Assembly: GCF_000760595.1 (NCBI RefSeq)
Contig: NZ_BBNM01000002.1
Coordinates: forward strand, 1 to 64,000
Direction of reading: 5' to 3'
Source: Acinetobacter soli
Lineage (GTDB): Bacteria; Pseudomonadota; Gammaproteobacteria; Pseudomonadales; Moraxellaceae
Length of the DNA stretch: 64,000 nt
Position numbers and translations under genes: made by a program. The notes beneath the pieces are model-generated. The model was not told the origin of the DNA and ran no database searches. It saw nothing but the letters and a program-made list of their open reading frames with translations. Shown in pieces: positions 10,212 through 20,224 of this stretch. Each line of letters opens with the position of its first letter. Position 1 is the first letter of the stretch.

Positions 10212-11294
10212 TTGACTGCAGCGATTCGACGTACCGTTAATTTTCCCGGCGTTTCAATGACCCGTTTAAAAAGCATGCTTGGTGCATACAACGGTCATTT
10301 GAAGCAGATTGAACAGCGTTTAGATGTACAAATTACTCATCGTGGTGACGCGTTCTACATCGATGGTGACATTGATGCAGTCGAGCGAGCTGAGTCCCTG
10401 CTCCAGCGTCTTTACGACGAATCTGAAATTTCCGATCAGATCAGTGCCGATATTTTGCACCTTATGATTCAAGGCAGCCAGACAGATCGAGAACTGATGG
10501 ATGATGCAAATCAGGAACATACAGGTCTTGATAATGTCTGGTTACAGACCCCAAAAGGTCGTATCAATCCACGCGGAACCAATCAAAAACGTTATGTGCA
10601 GCGCATTTTACAAAGCGATATTTCGTTTGGGATCGGGCCTGCGGGAACAGGTAAAACCTATCTTGCGGTAGCCGCAGCCGTCGATATGCTAGAACGCAAT
10701 GAAATTCAGCGCATTCTACTGGTTCGACCTGCAGTTGAAGCAGGTGAAAAACTGGGTTTCTTGCCGGGCGATCTGGCACAGAAAATCGATCCGTACTTAC
10801 GTCCCTTGTATGATGCGCTTTACGAAATGCTCGGTTTTGAAAAAGTGGCCAAGCTGATCGAACGTCAAGTCATTGAGGTGGCACCACTGGCGTATATGCG
10901 CGGTCGTACACTGAATCATTCCTTTGTTATTCTGGACGAAGCCCAGAATACCACACCAGAACAGATGAAAATGTTCCTGACCCGCTTAGGGTTTGGTTCA
11001 CGCGCGGTCATCACTGGCGACATCACTCAGGTGGATTTGCCTCGCGGTCAGCAGTCGGGTCTGGCACATGCTTTACGCGTGCTGGAGCCGGTTAAAGAAA
11101 TTCACATTACGCGTTTTCACTCGCGTGACGTGGTCCGTCACCAATTGGTTCAGAAGATTGTTGAAGCCTATGAAGGCTGGGATTCTGAACAAAATCGCTT
11201 AAGTTCTGAGGCACGTGCTGAACGTAAAGCGCGACAGGAAGCCTTAATGAGTGAACATGATGCCGCTGCGGATGCTCAGCATCAGGAAGCTTAA
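10212..11294 (+). CDS. ybeZ: PhoH-like ATPase (YbeZ)
   Basis: A 360-aa cytosolic P-loop ATPase of the PhoH family. Walker A is GPAGTGKT at residues 142-149 and Walker B is VILDEAQN near residue 238. An N-terminal KH-like region covers about residues 10-80. It starts at TTG with AAGGAT upstream; no better ATG exists. YbeZ is thought to work with the neighbouring YbeY in RNA processing. The C-terminal 40 residues are charged and low-complexity. Confidence 0.93.
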   Translation: MTAAIRRTVNFPGVSMTRLKSMLGAYNGHLKQIEQRLDVQITHRGDAFYIDGDIDAVERAESLLQRLYDESEISDQISADILHLMIQGSQTDRELMDDANQEHTGLDNVWLQTPKGRINPRGTNQKRYVQRILQSDISFGIGPAGTGKTYLAVAAAVDMLERNEIQRILLVRPAVEAGEKLGFLPGDLAQKIDPYLRPLYDALYEMLGFEKVAKLIERQVIEVAPLAYMRGRTLNHSFVILDEAQNTTPEQMKMFLTRLGFGSRAVITGDITQVDLPRGQQSGLAHALRVLEPVKEIHITRFHSRDVVRHQLVQKIVEAYEGWDSEQNRLSSEARAERKARQEALMSEHDAAADAQHQEA

Positions 11295-11377
11295 GTTATA
11301 GCTCTTGTACCCATTTTAACAACACACTTAAATCAGGGGATTGCCATGCTTTCCCCTATTTTTATGAAGGTAATATT

Positions 11378-11860
11378 TTGAAACTCAATCTTAGTTTACA
11401 AGACGATGTGCAATCGCCCGATTTAATTTTGAAACGAGCTCCGCTTAAAAAAGCCATCGAAATGACATTGCGTCATGTCGATGTGCAGTCGGATTGTGAA
11501 ATTGGGATTGCCTGTGTCGATCATGAGGAAAGTCATCGCCTCAACCTCGAGTATCGCGGTAAAGATAAATCCACGAATGTGCTGTCTTTTCCAAGTGACT
11601 TTCCAGAGGACATTTTACCGTTACTCGATGCGCGTCCGCTGGGTGATCTGGTGATCTGTATTCCAGTGGTCTTGCAAGAAGCCATTGATCAAAAAAAAGC
11701 GGCCTATGATCATTTTATGCATATGCTGGTACATGGCACCTTGCATTTACTCGGCTATGATCATGAAATAAGTGAAGAAGATGCCGAGGAAATGGAGGCA
11801 CTTGAAATTGAAATTTTGGCTAAACTCGGCTTGGCCAATCCGTATCTCGAACAAGATTAA
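11378..11860 (+). CDS. ybeY: Endoribonuclease YbeY (rRNA maturation factor)
   Basis: Single-strand-specific metalloendoribonuclease needed for 16S rRNA 3' maturation and ribosome quality control. The zinc-binding signature H119-x3-H123-x5-H129 ([13 protein letters not shown]) is complete, and the conserved NVLSFP block is at 67-72. The start is TTG with GAAGG seven bases upstream. The 160-aa length is normal. Confidence 0.95.
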   Translation: MKLNLSLQDDVQSPDLILKRAPLKKAIEMTLRHVDVQSDCEIGIACVDHEESHRLNLEYRGKDKSTNVLSFPSDFPEDILPLLDARPLGDLVICIPVVLQEAIDQKKAAYDHFMHMLVHGTLHLLGYDHEISEEDAEEMEALEIEILAKLGLANPYLEQD

Positions 11861-11887
11861 CTGTTCGCTGATCTGTTCCCCATTTTA

Positions 11888-12019
11888 ATGACCGCAAATG
11901 CGGTCTTTTTGATGCTGTCTTGGCTAATTGCGTATCCGCTTATATTAATTTTTATTCCATTGGCCAAAAAAATATTGATGATGATTGTGCATGTTCCCAA
12001 AGATCCACTCGATGGCTAG
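11888..12019 (+). CDS. Possible 43-aa membrane microprotein
   Basis: A short frame beginning 27 bases after ybeY encodes one hydrophobic helix (about residues 5-34) with a small polar tail ending VPKDPLDG. No Shine-Dalgarno sequence is seen, and its first codons overlap the ybeY terminator hairpin. The membrane-like composition favours a real gene; the missing ribosome-binding site argues against. Low confidence. Confidence 0.27.
   Translation: MTANAVFLMLSWLIAYPLILIFIPLAKKILMMIVHVPKDPLDG
11890..11910 (+). terminator. Intrinsic terminator after ybeY
   Basis: GACCGC/GCGGTC stem with a short A-rich loop, then five T. It ends the miaB-ybeZ-ybeY unit. Confidence 0.75.
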
Positions 12020-12329
12020 ATCAAGAAACAACATCTTTTTTTATGTGCAAAATTCTATTGAAACATTGAATGATCAAATGATCTCATATAAAGCAAATAT
12101 ATCTGTATTGTTAACTCGATCACAAAATATTGCATCGTAAGACGAAAAAAGTCGTTATCATAACACTTGTAATTTGTGCACAAATGTAATCAACTTTAAA
12201 GGGAATTGCGCACCCGCTCAATTTAAAAAAACTAGACTTCTCCTGAAACTGAAATGTGTGATTTGCAAATTTTCTGATTTGTAATTTCTGATCATTTCAA
12301 TGTGTTCAACTTTATTTTGGAACGCTTTT
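12020..12329. other. AT-rich intergenic region with a 14-bp palindrome
   Basis: About 310 bases without a convincing gene. It holds a perfect palindrome, ATTTGTGCACAAAT, at 12172-12185, which could be an operator for the gene at 12330, and several poly-A/T tracts. No RNA gene was recognised. Confidence 0.4.
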
Positions 12330-13013
12330 ATGCCAACAATTCTGTCATCGATTGCTAAACAGCTTCAGCGAGTCTATCGTAAAGCTGAAGACTTCATTGA
12401 AGAAGAACGTGAATTTCCACTCTCTCAGGTTTTTCTCAATGCAACGTTTAAACGCTATGTGACAGACAATGTTGAAATTCTTGAAGATCTGCATGCCGAT
12501 TTATATAACGACTGGTTACGCCTGTATGCCACATTAAATGTGAAGGGCTTACATACTACACTTTCAGTCGACTTAAAACTCATTCAGATGGAGCTGAACA
12601 AAGAGCTGCAATTGATTGTTTTTGAGCAAATTAGTGACACGCAAATCGTCACAGCCACCTACAAGAATATCTTTCAGAAATTTGCAGTGAAATCAGCGCT
12701 CTTTTTCTATCAAAAAGTTCTTAAAAAAGACCCACTGGGTGTAATTTTAGAAAAATTTGATGTGGTTAAAGTACGTGATGATTTGCTGTATCTGGATTTA
12801 AACCGCTGGTTAGGTAAAAATCGTAAAATTATTGAAACATTAGCCAAAGTACACGTGAATCATGCGGTATTACGCGATGCAGAACTGGTCATCATGGGCA
12901 ATGTGAATTTGATGGCTCTCTTTAGCAAATCTGAAGATGAATATGACGAAATTGATGAAGAACTCGATATCGCCGAGACTGAAATCACGCCCATCAAACA
13001 AAAAGAAGATTAA
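12330..13013 (+). CDS. Hypothetical cytosolic protein
   Basis: A 227-aa protein; I chose the ATG at 12330 (GGAACG upstream) rather than an ATG ten codons earlier that has no ribosome-binding site. No signal peptide or membrane helix. It has a charged helical N-terminus, a mixed alpha/beta middle rich in Leu/Lys, and an acidic C-terminal tail (about residues 193-215, many Glu/Asp). No cysteines apart from those in the rejected N-terminal extension. Not recognised; function unknown. Confidence 0.65.
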   Translation: MPTILSSIAKQLQRVYRKAEDFIEEEREFPLSQVFLNATFKRYVTDNVEILEDLHADLYNDWLRLYATLNVKGLHTTLSVDLKLIQMELNKELQLIVFEQISDTQIVTATYKNIFQKFAVKSALFFYQKVLKKDPLGVILEKFDVVKVRDDLLYLDLNRWLGKNRKIIETLAKVHVNHAVLRDAELVIMGNVNLMALFSKSEDEYDEIDEELDIAETEITPIKQKED

Positions 13014-13169
13014 ATCGCCAACTTAGCACACCGTTTCATCCGCTTCTTTTACAGAATGTGATCGAATATTGGCATTTTCTTCATGATCTCGTGGCATCAT
13101 CATGATTGGTTTTAATTGATTGTTCTCAGGTACAATCTTGTTTATTTTAAAAACGATAAGGATCTCTGT

Positions 13170-13886
13170 ATGGCAAATCATGTAACGAAAACCTTAACTT
13201 TTGCAGCAGGACTTTCTAGTGCCCTGTTGTTTGCGGGGTTCTCTACACATACCCTCGCCATGAGTCCATTTCAGGCCAACTATCAATTTACCTACAACGG
13301 TAAAAACCTCGGTTCTGCTACACGAAGCTTGACTCAGCAAAGTGGTAACAACTGGACCTACAATTTCTCTGCAAAAGCAGGCGCCATTGCATCTGCAAGC
13401 GAAACCAGTAAATTTAACTGGTCAAACGGTAAAATTACCTCGCAGCAATTTAATCGTACCAGTAAAATTCTGGTGCATAGCAACACCATGAACATTAACT
13501 TTAATCCATCAAGTAAAATGATCAACACGCAAAAAGACGATAAAAAGCGTTCATTTGCATGGCAACAAGGTGTACTCGATGAACTCAATGCCGAATTGCA
13601 AATTCGTGAAGACTTGCAAGGCTCAGGCTTAAAATCGACCTATCCGATTGCAGATGCTAAAGGCATTGATACGCGTCGTTTTGTCAAACAGGGTACCGAA
13701 TCGATCAAAACACCTTATGGTACTTATAACACCATTAAAGTGGTCATTCAGCATGATAAAGCGGAAAAAAGTACCATTTTCTGGTTGGCACCGAAGCTCG
13801 ATTACTTACCTGTAAAAGTGAGCCATATCGATGGTAAAACTTCTTATGGGCTATTATTGACTAGCTATACCGGTAAAACTAACTAG
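13170..13886 (+). CDS. DUF3108 domain-containing exported protein
   Basis: A 238-aa protein with a signal peptide (residues 1-31, ending HTLAM) and AAGGAT upstream of its ATG. The mature part is beta-rich and starts with the PFQANYQFTYNGKNLG pattern, ending with the DYLPVKVSHIDG segment typical of DUF3108. The family is periplasmic or outer-membrane associated with no settled function. Monocistronic by position. Confidence 0.82.
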   Translation: MANHVTKTLTFAAGLSSALLFAGFSTHTLAMSPFQANYQFTYNGKNLGSATRSLTQQSGNNWTYNFSAKAGAIASASETSKFNWSNGKITSQQFNRTSKILVHSNTMNINFNPSSKMINTQKDDKKRSFAWQQGVLDELNAELQIREDLQGSGLKSTYPIADAKGIDTRRFVKQGTESIKTPYGTYNTIKVVIQHDKAEKSTIFWLAPKLDYLPVKVSHIDGKTSYGLLLTSYTGKTN

Positions 13887-13916
13887 TCGTTCAGTTGAAT
13901 ATTCTCTTTATAAAGA

Positions 13917-13972
13917 CAAGCCATTTTTGACTAAGTGATCAACTTTTTTGTCGATTTTGGCTTGCATTTTTT
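13917..13972 (+). terminator. Imperfect hairpin with T-run before xpt
   Basis: CAAGCCA (13917-13923) pairs with TGGCTTG (13958-13964); an inner TTGAC/GTCGA stem strengthens it, and six T follow. It may end the DUF3108 transcript or act as an xpt leader structure. It does not resemble a purine riboswitch. Confidence 0.45.
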
Positions 13973-13986
13973 CAGATGCTTTTTAA

Positions 13987-14607
<621 letters not shown>

Positions 14608-14633
14608 GACATTTACAACTCAGTTTTAATGTC

Positions 14634-14659
14634 AAAAAAAGCGCTTCGGCGCTTTTTTA
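14634..14659. terminator. Bidirectional terminator after xpt
   Basis: AAAAAAA, then GCGC-TTCG-GCGC, then TTTTTT: a UUCG-capped stem with A/T runs on both sides. Confidence 0.9.
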
Positions 14660-14776
14660 ATGTCTGAAACATTCGATTTGACCATTTACAAGCCTACTAA
14701 ACTTTTATTATTTTATTTCGCTAGAATGCAATTACCGCCCTAGCTTTTACGCACGGCCAACAGGATCTAAAAATAG

Positions 14777-15163
14777 ATGACCGAGACTTCTTCAAACGAA
14801 CAAGATAGCCCAGTGGTCTGCCCCAAATGTGGCTCGACCGAAATTGAGCAACGCAATCATGAGCAGCAAATGATACAAAAAGCCAGCGGCGTATTATTAA
14901 CTTCGGCTGGTGCAGCCGCAGGTACAGTCGGCGGTGCAGCCTCTGGTGCTTCAGTGGGCGCCGCAATCGGTACTGTGGCAGGACCACTCGGTGTCATTGT
15001 AGGCGGTACGATTGGTACGTTTGTTGGTGCTATTAGTGTCGGAATTACCGGCGGCTTTTTGGGCAATCGTTTTGGTAAAAAAGCCGGCGTTGTAATTGAT
15101 AAAAATATTTTTCAAGATTACCGCTGCGAAAAGTGCGGCACGCGCTTTAACCGCATTTTATAA
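14777..15163 (+). CDS. Glycine-zipper membrane protein flanked by split zinc ribbon
   Basis: A 128-aa protein. C15-x2-C18 (VCPKCGS) near the N-terminus and C117-x2-C120 (RCEKCGTRF) at the C-terminus form one split zinc-ribbon pair. Between them, about residues 40-100 are Gly/Ala-rich with GxxxG spacing (GAAAGTVGGAASGA), typical of glycine-zipper helices that insert in membranes. The two knuckles could meet on one membrane face if the zipper forms a hairpin. Its stop overlaps the convergent LysE gene by a few bases. Function unknown. Confidence 0.78.
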   Translation: MTETSSNEQDSPVVCPKCGSTEIEQRNHEQQMIQKASGVLLTSAGAAAGTVGGAASGASVGAAIGTVAGPLGVIVGGTIGTFVGAISVGITGGFLGNRFGKKAGVVIDKNIFQDYRCEKCGTRFNRIL

Positions 15164-15802
15164 TGCATATCCGTTCCCTGCTTGGTATGAAGTCAGCCAA
15201 GTTAGGGAATTATATAGACCATACGCTGCAATCAATAATAGAACCATCCCGCAAATCGCCAGTATCTTGGTACTCCATATCGAATCTGATAGACGCTTAA
15301 AGCCCACATACACCAGCGATAATGTCAGAAAATCCAGCGCAATCCAGACCACCACCAATACACTCAGGCTAATATTCAGATCAGGGTGTAAACCAATAAA
15401 CTGCGGAAAAAATGAGGAAAAGAAAATAATATCCTTAGGATTGGATATCCCCGTTAAAAAACCGCGCTGGAATCCACCCTGAACGTTCGAGGTGGTGAGG
15501 TTTCGTACTGGTTCAAGCCGGTAAGACTTCAAAATCTCAATACCCAAGTAGGCAATATAAAGACATCCTAATAATTTAATAACTTCAAACAAAATTGCGT
15601 TGACGGTAAATAGACCCTTAAGCATCAAAATAGAAAGACCGATTAAAATGAGTGAGGCCAGATTGGTGCCTAATATTGTTTTTAACGCTGCCAGATATCC
15701 TTGCTTCAGGCCTGTACTGGCTACCAGTAACATGACGGGGCCAGGTGTGGCAATCATGACCAGAATACTAAAGATATACAGTGCCAAAATAAAATAATTC
15801 AT
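15158..15802 (-). CDS. LysE/RhtB family amino-acid exporter
   Basis: A 214-aa inner-membrane protein with about six hydrophobic segments. The family start (ALYIFSILVMIATPGPVMLLV) contains the conserved TPGP motif near residue 20, and GISNPKDIIFF near 115 matches the second LysE block. It probably exports a neutral or basic amino acid, homoserine or homoserine lactone; the substrate cannot be read from sequence. Confidence 0.9.
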   Translation of the reverse strand: MNYFILALYIFSILVMIATPGPVMLLVASTGLKQGYLAALKTILGTNLASLILIGLSILMLKGLFTVNAILFEVIKLLGCLYIAYLGIEILKSYRLEPVRNLTTSNVQGGFQRGFLTGISNPKDIIFFSSFFPQFIGLHPDLNISLSVLVVVWIALDFLTLSLVYVGFKRLSDSIWSTKILAICGMVLLLIAAYGLYNSLTWLTSYQAGNGYAL

Positions 15803-15875
15803 TGAAATACACCATGCTGCAATGCCCTAAACACAGGGCCTGCAGCTTTTTTAGAATATCAAGTTGTAAAGGCTG

Positions 15876-16472
15876 TTAATGCTGTGTGAGTTTTTTGACC
15901 GCCATTGCCAAACGTTTGCCCATCGCTTCACACAATGTTTTTTCATCTTGGCTGAGCGCTTGATCGTGACGTGGCCCACTGACATGGCTGGCACCATATG
16001 GCGTTCCGCCAGTTTTGGTGTTAGACAGCGCCGGAAGTGAATTGGGAAGCCCTAAAATCATCATGCCATGGTGGAACAGTGGATTGAGCATACTCAGCAA
16101 GGTACTTTCCTGACCGCCATGCATCGAACCAGATGCAGTAAATACACATGCAGGTTTATCGTGCAAGGCACCATTGAGCCACAAACTGGTGGTCTGGTCC
16201 CAAAAATATTTCATTTCACTGGCCATATTCCCAAAGCGTGTAGGTGAACCCACTGCCAGTCCTGAACAGCCGGCCAAATCATCGAGTGTGCAATAGACAT
16301 CTCCTGTATCTGGCACCGCAGGTTCAAGCTCACTCACAGTCGTGGTCAGATTCGGGACGGTTCTAATTTTAGTGGCAATGCCCTGTGCTTCAATACCATT
16401 GGCAATCAAATGCGCCATTTGTTGTGTCGAGCCATATTTGCTGTAATACAAGACAAGTACATACGGTTGCAT
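15876..16472 (-). CDS. wrbA: NAD(P)H:quinone oxidoreductase, WrbA type
   Basis: An FMN-binding flavodoxin-fold quinone reductase that reduces quinones by two electrons. The FMN phosphate loop YSKYGSTQQM lies at residues 10-19; SPTRFGNM and GGTPYGASHVSG are WrbA hallmarks. The 198-aa length is normal. It is divergent from yihY, an arrangement also known in Pseudomonas-like genomes. Confidence 0.92.
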   Translation of the reverse strand: MQPYVLVLYYSKYGSTQQMAHLIANGIEAQGIATKIRTVPNLTTTVSELEPAVPDTGDVYCTLDDLAGCSGLAVGSPTRFGNMASEMKYFWDQTTSLWLNGALHDKPACVFTASGSMHGGQESTLLSMLNPLFHHGMMILGLPNSLPALSNTKTGGTPYGASHVSGPRHDQALSQDEKTLCEAMGKRLAMAVKKLTQH

Positions 16473-16588
16473 AATTTTTAAAAACTTTGTTAAAAAGAAA
16501 ACTATACGATATTTGTGCGCTTTTTTGGCTAAGCTTTAACACTGAAACTGAAGAAACATCATGATTATAAAATTGGGGCATCATTTTT

Positions 16589-17833
16589 ATGCTAGATCTA
16601 TTTAAGAAACTACCTTTTTATGAGAAAAAATGGTTCCAATTCATTTTATTTGTGTTGAAACGTTTTGAAGCCGACCGTTGTCGCGAACAAGCGGGCTCTC
16701 TCACCTATACCACCTTATTTGCGGTGGTTCCGATGCTGACCGTTTTTTTGGTGATCATCTCTTCCATCAAGGCACTCGAACCTGCCCGTCAGCAACTGCA
16801 ACAGCTGATTTACAGTAATTTTTTGCCGAAAAGTACCATTGCATTTGACCGATTACTCAATTCATTCACTGAAAAATCCAGTAATTTGACTGTCATTGGG
16901 GTGTTATTCCTGTTTATTACCACAGTGATGATGCTCAGTACCATTGAAACGGCGTTTAACCGGATCTGGCGTGTTCAGGAAACCCGCACGGGCCTGATTG
17001 GCTTTATGCGCTATTGGACCATTATTTCACTTGGACCTATTATATTGGGTAGCGCCTTCGTGATTTCATCGACCGTTGCATCGATGAATATTCTGAGCAG
17101 CAATTTTGCTGGCTATGAACTCAACGGTGCCTTTATCTTGTGGCTCATTTCCTTCGGCTTGACCATCTTGGGCTTTTTTATTCTGTATTGGACGATTCCA
17201 AATCGAACGGTACCGATGTATTCAGCCATTATTGCCGCATGTTTTAGTGCCACTATTTTTGAGTTACTCAAACATATCTTCAGCTTTCTGATGTCCAATT
17301 TTACCAGCTACGAGTTGGTCTATGGTGCTTTTGCTGCCATTCCTATTTTTCTGCTCTGGATTTTCTTGTCTTGGAATATTGTGTTGCTCGGAGTAGAAGT
17401 TAGCTATGCGCTGACCGCATTTCATTCTGAAAAAATTCAAACACGCCATCCTGTGTTAATGCTGCTCGATGTACTTGAGCTGTTTTATAAGAAACAGAAA
17501 AAGGGCGAAAGTGTGACTGATCTTGAAGCATTGGATATTTTAGGGCGCGGCGAAATTGGTCGCTGGCCAAGTTATGTGCATTTGCTTGAACAGCAAAATC
17601 TGATTAAACGCACCGATAAGGATGAATACGTATTGGTGCGTAATTTGTCGCAAGTCGACTTCTGGACCTTCTTTACCGCACTGCCTTTTGCTTTGCCCTT
17701 GCGTCAGGATGTCGGCAACATTCATCCCGATGATGAATGGATGCAAAAAATTGGCCCTGCGCTGATTGATGCCGATGATTATCTGGCGGCAAAACTTTCG
17801 ATGCCCTTGTCGACTCTATTTGAAAGCAAGTGA
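16589..17833 (+). CDS. yihY: YihY family inner membrane protein
   Basis: A 414-aa protein with about six transmembrane helices in residues 35-275. The family motif EADRCREQAGSLTYTTLFAVVPM is present near residues 27-49 (formerly mislabelled RNase BN). A cytosolic C-terminal domain of about 130 residues (LLDVLELFYKKQKKGESVTDLEAL) resembles a winged helix. Physiological role unsettled. Confidence 0.9.
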   Translation: MLDLFKKLPFYEKKWFQFILFVLKRFEADRCREQAGSLTYTTLFAVVPMLTVFLVIISSIKALEPARQQLQQLIYSNFLPKSTIAFDRLLNSFTEKSSNLTVIGVLFLFITTVMMLSTIETAFNRIWRVQETRTGLIGFMRYWTIISLGPIILGSAFVISSTVASMNILSSNFAGYELNGAFILWLISFGLTILGFFILYWTIPNRTVPMYSAIIAACFSATIFELLKHIFSFLMSNFTSYELVYGAFAAIPIFLLWIFLSWNIVLLGVEVSYALTAFHSEKIQTRHPVLMLLDVLELFYKKQKKGESVTDLEALDILGRGEIGRWPSYVHLLEQQNLIKRTDKDEYVLVRNLSQVDFWTFFTALPFALPLRQDVGNIHPDDEWMQKIGPALIDADDYLAAKLSMPLSTLFESK

Positions 17834-17841
17834 TTCGGTCT

Positions 17842-18756
17842 TTAGAGGTCGTGATGATTATGATTGTGCTGCATTTTTAAAGACTGAATTAAACTGGCAA
17901 AGTTGATGGCAGGCTGCGAATGTGTATTTTTACGATACGCCAATGCCAGACTAACCATTGGCTTTGGCGGTTGTATATCGAGATACTTAACGCCGGTAAT
18001 ACCCAATTGTTTGGTCGAATCGGGCACCAACGATACGCCTAGATTGGCCGCAACCAATGACACAATCGAGACAATCTGCGGTGCATTCTGACCAATTTTG
18101 GGTTCAAAACCATGGCTACGACAGGCATTGGTGATGGCATCGAAAAGGCCCGCACTGATCGACGGCGGTGATAATATAAAATTATCTTGCTTGAGTGCAT
18201 TGAGTTCAATCGAGGTTTGATGAGCGAGCGGATGTCCGCTAGGTAATACAGCCAGCATCGGTTCATGCATCAGCAATTGTAAACTAAGCCCAGCGGGAAC
18301 ATGTTCTGGAGGGCGCACCAAGGCAATATCTAATTGGTCTTCGAGCAGACGATCCATCAGTACCAGTGAATTGGCTTCTTCCAGTTTAAGCCTGATTTTG
18401 GGGTAATGTTGTTGAAACAAGCGAATACTTTTGGGCAAAAGCAGATTGAGCATAGACGTGCCTGTAAAACCCAGCCGCAATTGTCCTGACTCACCATTGG
18501 CCACCTGCTGTGCCAACTGCATCGCATCATTCACTCGCTGCTGAATCGGCTGAACGCTCAGCAAAAATGCCTCGCCCGCAGGAGTGAGTTCTACGCCTTG
18601 AGCAGAGCGATAAAATAACTCGGTTCCAATTTCATCTTCTAGATTTTTAATTTGCATACTGAGCGGAGGTTGACTAATTCCGAGTCGAAGCGCTGCTTTG
18701 GTAAAACTTTTTTCTTCTGCGACCACGATGAAGTAGCGAATATGTCGGAGTTCCAT
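17842..18756 (-). CDS. LysR family transcriptional regulator
   Basis: A 304-aa regulator with an N-terminal winged helix-turn-helix (MELRHIRYFIVVAEEKSFTK; SQPPLSMQIKNLE recognition helix) and a type 2 periplasmic-binding-like effector domain from about residue 90. The C-terminus ends in a histidine-rich tail, QHNHNHHDL. It is divergent from the MFS transporter at 18895 and most likely controls it. Effector unknown. Confidence 0.93.
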   Translation of the reverse strand: MELRHIRYFIVVAEEKSFTKAALRLGISQPPLSMQIKNLEDEIGTELFYRSAQGVELTPAGEAFLLSVQPIQQRVNDAMQLAQQVANGESGQLRLGFTGTSMLNLLLPKSIRLFQQHYPKIRLKLEEANSLVLMDRLLEDQLDIALVRPPEHVPAGLSLQLLMHEPMLAVLPSGHPLAHQTSIELNALKQDNFILSPPSISAGLFDAITNACRSHGFEPKIGQNAPQIVSIVSLVAANLGVSLVPDSTKQLGITGVKYLDIQPPKPMVSLALAYRKNTHSQPAINFASLIQSLKMQHNHNHHDL

Positions 18757-18807
18757 ATATAAAAGCTATGACGTTCCCTATTTTTATATATTAGACAAAT
18801 ATACAGT

Positions 18808-18820
18808 AGATTGCTAATCT
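18808..18820. promoter_or_regulatory. Candidate LysR operator
   Basis: AGATT-GCT-AATCT, a perfect dyad with a T-N11-A frame, lies in the 138-base space between the LysR and MFS genes. Such dyads are typical LysR recognition sites. Confidence 0.4.
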
Positions 18821-18894
18821 TTGTTGTGTTGGCAGCTAGGCAAGCACTGCCAACAAACCCCCTCTCTTTTAAAAAATCAATTTCAGGTTATGTT

Positions 18895-20178
18895 ATGTCG
18901 ATTCGTTCCACTGTTAACGAGTCCGGGACGGCTATTGCCTCAAATCAGACCTCTACAGATCAATCTCATCAAGAATCTGCTTTAAATTTTATCAGGCGTG
19001 GTACGACTGCTTATCGTAAAGCGGGTTTTGCATTGTTTTTGTTAGGCTTTGCCAGTTTTTCAATGATTTATTGCGTTCAGCCCCTATTGCCTGAATTTAC
19101 GCATACCTTTCACATCAGCCCCGGTACCAGTGCACTGGCTTTATCTCTGACCACCGGGTTTTTGGCCTTTTCCATTGTGCTTTCCAGCGCATTTTCTCAA
19201 GCCTTGGGTCGTAAAGGTTTGATGTTTATCTCGATGGCTCTGGCCGCAGTACTGAATGTGATTGCGGGCTGGGTTCCCGACTGGCACTTGCTGTTAGTCG
19301 CCAGAGCCGTGCAGGGTTTTGTGATCGGCGGTGTGCCTGCGGTGGCGATGGCATGGATTGCAGAAGAAATCCATCCGGTCGCTTTGGGTAAAACCATGGG
19401 ATTGTACATTGCGGGTACTGCCTTTGGCGGCATGATGGGTCGTGTTGGAATGGGTTTGCTGACCGAAATATTTTCATGGCGCTCTGCTCTGGGCGTACTT
19501 GGGGTGATCTGTTTATGTTGCGCAATCGGTTTTTTATGGTTATTGCCCACTTCACAAAACTTTATTGCACGTAAAGGCATGCAATTGCGTTTTCATCTTT
19601 CAGCATGGAAAAATCATCTTCAAAATCCACGCTTACTTCGCATTTACTGGATTGGTTTTCTCATCACCAGTATTTTTGTGACCTTGTTTAACTATGTGTC
19701 TTTTCGTCTTGCGGCGGCCCCGTACCTTTTAAGTCAGACTCAAATTAGCTTGATCTTTTTATCGTATAGTCTGGGCATGGTATCGTCGTCGTGGGCGGGC
19801 GCCATGGTCGATCGACTTGGTCGTAAAATTGCACTTTTGGTCGGTTTTTCTGCTATTGTAATCGGTACGCTGATGACGCTTGCCCATGGATTATTTGTGA
19901 TTATTTTGGGGATTGCCGCAATCACAACAGGCTATTTTATTGCGCACTCCATTGCGAGCAGTAATGTAGGATTAGAAGCAAAGACAGCCAAAGGCCATGC
20001 GACCGCATTGTATTTGCTTTTTTACTACTTAGGATCGAGTATTGTGGGTTCTGCTGGCGGCTGGTTTTGGCAATATGGCGGCTGGCATGCGGTGGTGTAT
20101 CTAACGCTAGCGCTGGCTTTTATCGCAATTGTGATTGTACTCACAGCATCACAACCGATTACATCTAAACGTACTTAA
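18895..20178 (+). CDS. MFS transporter (putative efflux)
   Basis: A 427-aa major facilitator with about 12 membrane helices. The start at 18895 has AGG eight bases upstream; an earlier ATG at 18811 would run through the divergent promoter and the dyad. The first 40 residues are Ser/Thr-rich and cytosolic. The ALGRKGLM loop (residues 102-109) is the motif-A region, and DRLGRKIALL is its copy in the second half. Family resemblance is to YnfM-like or arabinose-efflux permeases. Substrate unknown; likely regulated by the adjacent LysR protein. Confidence 0.88.
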   Translation: MSIRSTVNESGTAIASNQTSTDQSHQESALNFIRRGTTAYRKAGFALFLLGFASFSMIYCVQPLLPEFTHTFHISPGTSALALSLTTGFLAFSIVLSSAFSQALGRKGLMFISMALAAVLNVIAGWVPDWHLLLVARAVQGFVIGGVPAVAMAWIAEEIHPVALGKTMGLYIAGTAFGGMMGRVGMGLLTEIFSWRSALGVLGVICLCCAIGFLWLLPTSQNFIARKGMQLRFHLSAWKNHLQNPRLLRIYWIGFLITSIFVTLFNYVSFRLAAAPYLLSQTQISLIFLSYSLGMVSSSWAGAMVDRLGRKIALLVGFSAIVIGTLMTLAHGLFVIILGIAAITTGYFIAHSIASSNVGLEAKTAKGHATALYLLFYYLGSSIVGSAGGWFWQYGGWHAVVYLTLALAFIAIVIVLTASQPITSKRT

Positions 20179-20224
20179 AGCAATGCCTTGCTGTATGGCG
20201 AACACAACAAGGCAGCACATGATT

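Noticed and set aside
16589..17833. RNase BN name for yihY
   Set aside because: No nuclease motif and many membrane helices; the old name is a known misannotation.
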